Positions 61,143 through 64,000 of a stretch of DNA of 64,000 nt are shown here, piece after piece. This stretch comes from Planctomycetales bacterium 10988 (lineage in GTDB: Bacteria; Planctomycetota; Planctomycetia; Pirellulales; Pb10988), in contig CP043547.1 in the NCBI GenBank assembly GCA_009664345.1, forward strand, positions 1,426,001-1,490,000, written 5' to 3'. Below the pieces are notes generated by a model. The model ran no database searches, was not told the origin of the DNA, and saw only the letters and a program-made list of their open reading frames with translations. Within the stretch, counting starts at the first letter, position 1. The number at the start of each line of letters is the position of its first letter. The translations under genes and the position numbers were made by a program.

Positions 61143-64000
61143 CTATTGAGGAGTGACACTACGTTGCAGCTCTTGCCAGATGCTCCGGAGAGTCCCGGAG
61201 ACCACGGGAACGGCATCGCGACGGACTTGAAGATCGTCTACCTTTCCCTCGACCGAGATGCGAAGCAGGCTTTGGCTGGCATCCCCTAATACTTTGTCAA
61301 TGATCGGAACTCGGCCTTCATCGCGACCGGCGACAGCATAAAATTGAAGGTTGACTTCCTGCGTTTCATGGTTCATGGTCCCGGAACCGCGGAGGCTGAT
61401 GGCATCCCCACGGAAGCGGGTTTGATCAAAATAAACCCATTTCCCGTCGATGCGGAAATCGACATCACTTTCCGAAAAGGCTTGCGACTTGGGTTCTTTC
61501 AGTCGCAAAATGGAGAGCAAGGAAACCATAAAAGGCAATTCGTAAACATTCGCCTCGCGTAACTCTGCACGCCCTGCTCCACGTAAAAGATGCGTACCCG
61601 CCGCGCCTCCTTGCAGATCAATGCTCGCAAGGACTTTTCCATCAAGATTGCTTTGCCGACCTGGCATAATCTCTCTAGCATAACGGCCAAGACTTGCCTC
61701 ATAGACTTTCGCCCGAAAGTGAAATACCGGAGAGTCCAAAAATTGAACGATGCCATCTCCCACCAATCTTCCCGCCAGAAAAGTCGCGGTGAGATGATTG
61801 CGGTGGCTAGGAATCTGTTCCCAATTTGCCCTTGGTTCCAACGCCTCCAAGGCCCCTAAAATCAAGCGATCTTGATCGATCCAGAGCGGTCCTTGGACCT
61901 CGGTTAATTGATATCCCTGATAATAAAGAGAATCGAGCGTCAAATCACATTGGCTCTGAAAAGTCCTCCCCTTCGAAGTCCCTCGGCTTTGCATCTTCCC
62001 ATAAACATGCTGAGGCCCTTTATCCGGCGAAAGCGAGACATCTTGCAATTGAACGCCGATATCCCAATTCCACACAAGCGGCAGATCGATCTGCCCTTGG
62101 ACCACCAGCACCCCTTGCAAGTCGATGAGTCCGGAAGGGAGCAACTGATTAATCGACTTCTGAATTTCAACCGGGAGGGCTTGGAAAAGTTCGGGGTTGC
62201 GCTCTCGGCTAAGACGAACCCGTTCAATCGCGAGGTCTTCCAATCTTAATTGCCAATTCCCAAGCTGGTCGAAATCGCACTGCCCATGCGTGGCCACACG
62301 AACATTGCCGTGCTGGGCTTCGCAGTTTTGCAGAACGAGCACACCTTGTTCAAACTGAAATGAGCCTTGCACCTCTTCCAGCCGATAAGGGAAAAAGGTC
62401 GGCCAAAGCGTCCAGTTCTTCACTTTTGACTTGAGGCTAATTTGTAAAGGCTGCCCAGGAAAGTTGAGGATTTCCCCTTGCATTTGCAGCTTTCCAATCG
62501 GTCGCATCGATTGCCAAAGCCGTTGAATTTTCGGCGGAACCGCTCGTTGCAATTGATTGTCGAGCGGGACATCGGCTACGGAAAACCCCAGCCGCAGCAA
62601 ACCCCCTTCTTGTTTCGGACTTAGTTCGCCATGGACCTCGATTTGTCCGGTATCGTTTTGCCCGTGCAGATTTTGAAAGGTCCAACGCCAAAGACTTTCC
62701 TTCTCGCCTCCGGGGGTCATCGTTTGACGGAGGTAGCCATCGACCTTCCCGGAGACATTATAAATCGGATAAGGAAATTGTGCCGGTCGGACGGAGCCTT
62801 GTTTGAATTTCAAATCGACATGGCCTTCATCCAATTCTGTCGGAGGATAGCCACGGCGATGTCGATAGACTAGATCAAATTTCCCACTCGGAGCCAGCTT
62901 GCGAACTTCTTCCCTGGCACTTTCCGGAATCGCCTCCAGTACATCGGAATCGATGATCAAATCTTCCCCTTGAACAATAAGGTCGATCTTCTCCGGATCA
63001 CGGGGATTGACCACGGTGCCTTGGATATAAATCGGTTCCGAACCTGCATACCCTTGGACATCGATGTTCAGTTGCTCATCGCGATAGATCAGCGAACCAC
63101 GGGCTTTTCTCAAGCGATACGGAAACGCCTTGTATTGGAAAGCAGTATCTCGCAGGGTGATTTTGGCTTCGGGTGTCCACTGAATCCCATCAAAGCGGGC
63201 ATCGAGGTCGACATCAAACGTCCCTGAGGGGGTAAACAAGTCCCAAGCTTTTTCCGCGGAAGCGGGCAAATTCGCTAGCAAGGACTCTTTAAATTCCATC
63301 GATCGAGCGGAAAAATGAAACGAACAAGGTTGTGTCAGATCAAAGCCTTGCCAGTGCCCATAGAGATCGAAGGTGGCTTCCTCGTGCTTCGCGGAAGCCT
63401 GGTGTACGGTAATTCCATAGGTGTTGCAACTAACCGTCGCATTCAAATTGTCAAAGGAGTAAGGAATCATCCCGGCGGCAATTTGACCTCGTCGCAAATC
63501 GGTCACGACTTCGAACTGGAAAGGAATGGGACGGTCAGGCTGAAAGTTGCAATGAATCTTTACCTGGACCAACGCCCGCACCGATTGCCCTTTTAAACGA
63601 TCAATCCCCAAGCTACTTGGACAATTGGCAAAGAGTTCGGGACAAATCTCCAAATCTTTGAGTGTTCCTTGGAAGTCCCATTTCTTTGTCTCAGGCTGAA
63701 GGTCAAAAGAAAACGCTAAATTCCTTAAATAATCCCCTTCAAAACCCCCTTCAAAATCAATCCCAAGGGGCATTTGAACGCGAAGCTCTTTCCAAGCGTT
63801 CAACGTTCCCCCGGCACTCGCCTTCGCTTCTGTAAAAAAAGGATCGCTTGAAGAGGTCTGATAATAAGGCGTGATCGTGAAATTTCCTTCTTCCAACCGA
63901 TAGAATCGCGTCTTCGGCGTGAGGGCATGTGCCAAGTCAATGGTTGCACCCTCGAAGATAATTTTCCTCGGCCAACCAATCGGTTTTTTAGAAGGGATCA
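61143..64000 (-). CDS. AsmA-like envelope protein, C-terminal part (5' end outside window)
   Basis: At least 951 residues; the frame stays open to the window end, so the true start lies further along and the apparent TTG at 63935 is not the start. The body is long beta-rich repeats without motifs (for example VRALVQVKIHCNFQPDRPIPFQFEV, GEVDGYLRQTMTPGGEKESLWRW-like blocks). The C-terminal about 150 residues (LRGAGRAELREANVYELPFMVSLLSILRLKEP, VYFDQTRFRGDAISLRGSGTMNHETQEVNLQFYAVAGRDEGRVPIIDKVLGDA) match AsmA-like C-terminal domains, implicated in lipid transfer across the envelope in other bacteria. It is separated from dapF by 147 bp. Confidence 0.75.
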   Translation of the reverse strand, partial: IPSKKPIGWPRKIIFEGATIDLAHALTPKTRFYRLEEGNFTITPYYQTSSSDPFFTEAKASAGGTLNAWKELRVQMPLGIDFEGGFEGDYLRNLAFSFDLQPETKKWDFQGTLKDLEICPELFANCPSSLGIDRLKGQSVRALVQVKIHCNFQPDRPIPFQFEVVTDLRRGQIAAGMIPYSFDNLNATVSCNTYGITVHQASAKHEEATFDLYGHWQGFDLTQPCSFHFSARSMEFKESLLANLPASAEKAWDLFTPSGTFDVDLDARFDGIQWTPEAKITLRDTAFQYKAFPYRLRKARGSLIYRDEQLNIDVQGYAGSEPIYIQGTVVNPRDPEKIDLIVQGEDLIIDSDVLEAIPESAREEVRKLAPSGKFDLVYRHRRGYPPTELDEGHVDLKFKQGSVRPAQFPYPIYNVSGKVDGYLRQTMTPGGEKESLWRWTFQNLHGQNDTGQIEVHGELSPKQEGGLLRLGFSVADVPLDNQLQRAVPPKIQRLWQSMRPIGKLQMQGEILNFPGQPLQISLKSKVKNWTLWPTFFPYRLEEVQGSFQFEQGVLVLQNCEAQHGNVRVATHGQCDFDQLGNWQLRLEDLAIERVRLSRERNPELFQALPVEIQKSINQLLPSGLIDLQGVLVVQGQIDLPLVWNWDIGVQLQDVSLSPDKGPQHVYGKMQSRGTSKGRTFQSQCDLTLDSLYYQGYQLTEVQGPLWIDQDRLILGALEALEPRANWEQIPSHRNHLTATFLAGRLVGDGIVQFLDSPVFHFRAKVYEASLGRYAREIMPGRQSNLDGKVLASIDLQGGAAGTHLLRGAGRAELREANVYELPFMVSLLSILRLKEPKSQAFSESDVDFRIDGKWVYFDQTRFRGDAISLRGSGTMNHETQEVNLQFYAVAGRDEGRVPIIDKVLGDASQSLLRISVEGKVDDLQVRRDAVPVVSGTLRSIWQELQRSVTPQ

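Noticed and set aside
1-64000. CRISPR array, rRNA operon, replication origin
   Set aside because: No regularly spaced direct repeats, no rRNA-like segment and no DnaA-box cluster were seen.

Overview
The window reads as chromosome of a planctomycete (phylum Planctomycetota) of moderate GC. The reasons are gene families concentrated in that phylum: a DUF1549/DUF1553 plus DUF1501 pair, two short membrane-anchored DUF1559-type proteins, a serine/threonine kinase with a DLG motif, three secreted sulfatases in a row, and tetrahydromethanopterin/methanofuran-type C1 genes (Mch, MfnB) in a bacterium. GTG starts are frequent. I cannot place it below phylum level.

Layout. 1-6.9 kb: end of a phosphohexomutase gene, an APC permease, a kinase, a coiled-coil membrane protein and two DUF1559-type proteins. 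7.2-8.8 kb: a truncated RNA ligase gene, an 890-bp IS5-family element with target duplication, and an IS3-family remnant. 9.1-16.2 kb: a 2OG-Fe(II) oxygenase, then a GntR regulator, three sulfatases and a BNR sialidase closed by a strong terminator (a probable sulfated-glycan operon). 16.4-17.9 kb: a TPR protein. 17.9-20.1 kb: three decayed insertion sequences. 20.1-25.3 kb: an ABC export operon (ATPase, FtsX-type permease, HlyD-type adaptor) preceded by an ECF sigma factor. 25.7-30.3 kb: DksA-like zinc finger protein, an Lgt homologue carrying a PDZ-like insertion, PanC, glutamate decarboxylase. 30.4-34 kb: the DUF1549/DUF1501 operon. 34.3-37.1 kb: PIG-L deacetylase, then a two-TM protein, a small beta protein and a mini P-loop ATPase that form an unexplained cluster. 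37.2-42.7 kb: MFS transporter, IspD, TyrRS, Mch and a nucleoside-phosphorylase-like protein. 43-52 kb: a large secreted protein, a thioredoxin-like ferredoxin, TsaD, a C-terminal processing protease, a NhaD-like antiporter and MfnB. 52.3-53.9 kb: tRNA-Met with a frameshifted integrase beside it and a DUF2383 protein. 54.5-59 kb: methyltransferase, a long nested palindrome, a 34-residue membrane peptide, a Wza-like export lipoprotein and a Cys/Pro-rich lipoprotein. 59-64 kb: DUF374 acyltransferase, DapF, and an AsmA-like protein running off the window.

The main non-gene signal is a set of 76-89 bp elements with inverted ends scattered between genes. One (27665-27743) has the same end sequence and the same TAA target duplication as the intact IS5-family element at 7716-8605, so it looks like a non-autonomous (MITE-like) derivative. 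Two more resemble it, and two belong to a second end type.

The best candidate for an undescribed system is the 35.2-37.1 kb trio (two-TM protein, predicted beta-sandwich protein, mini ATPase). Its function is unknown to me; I give only what the sequences show. All calls are from reading the sequence; no database search was run.
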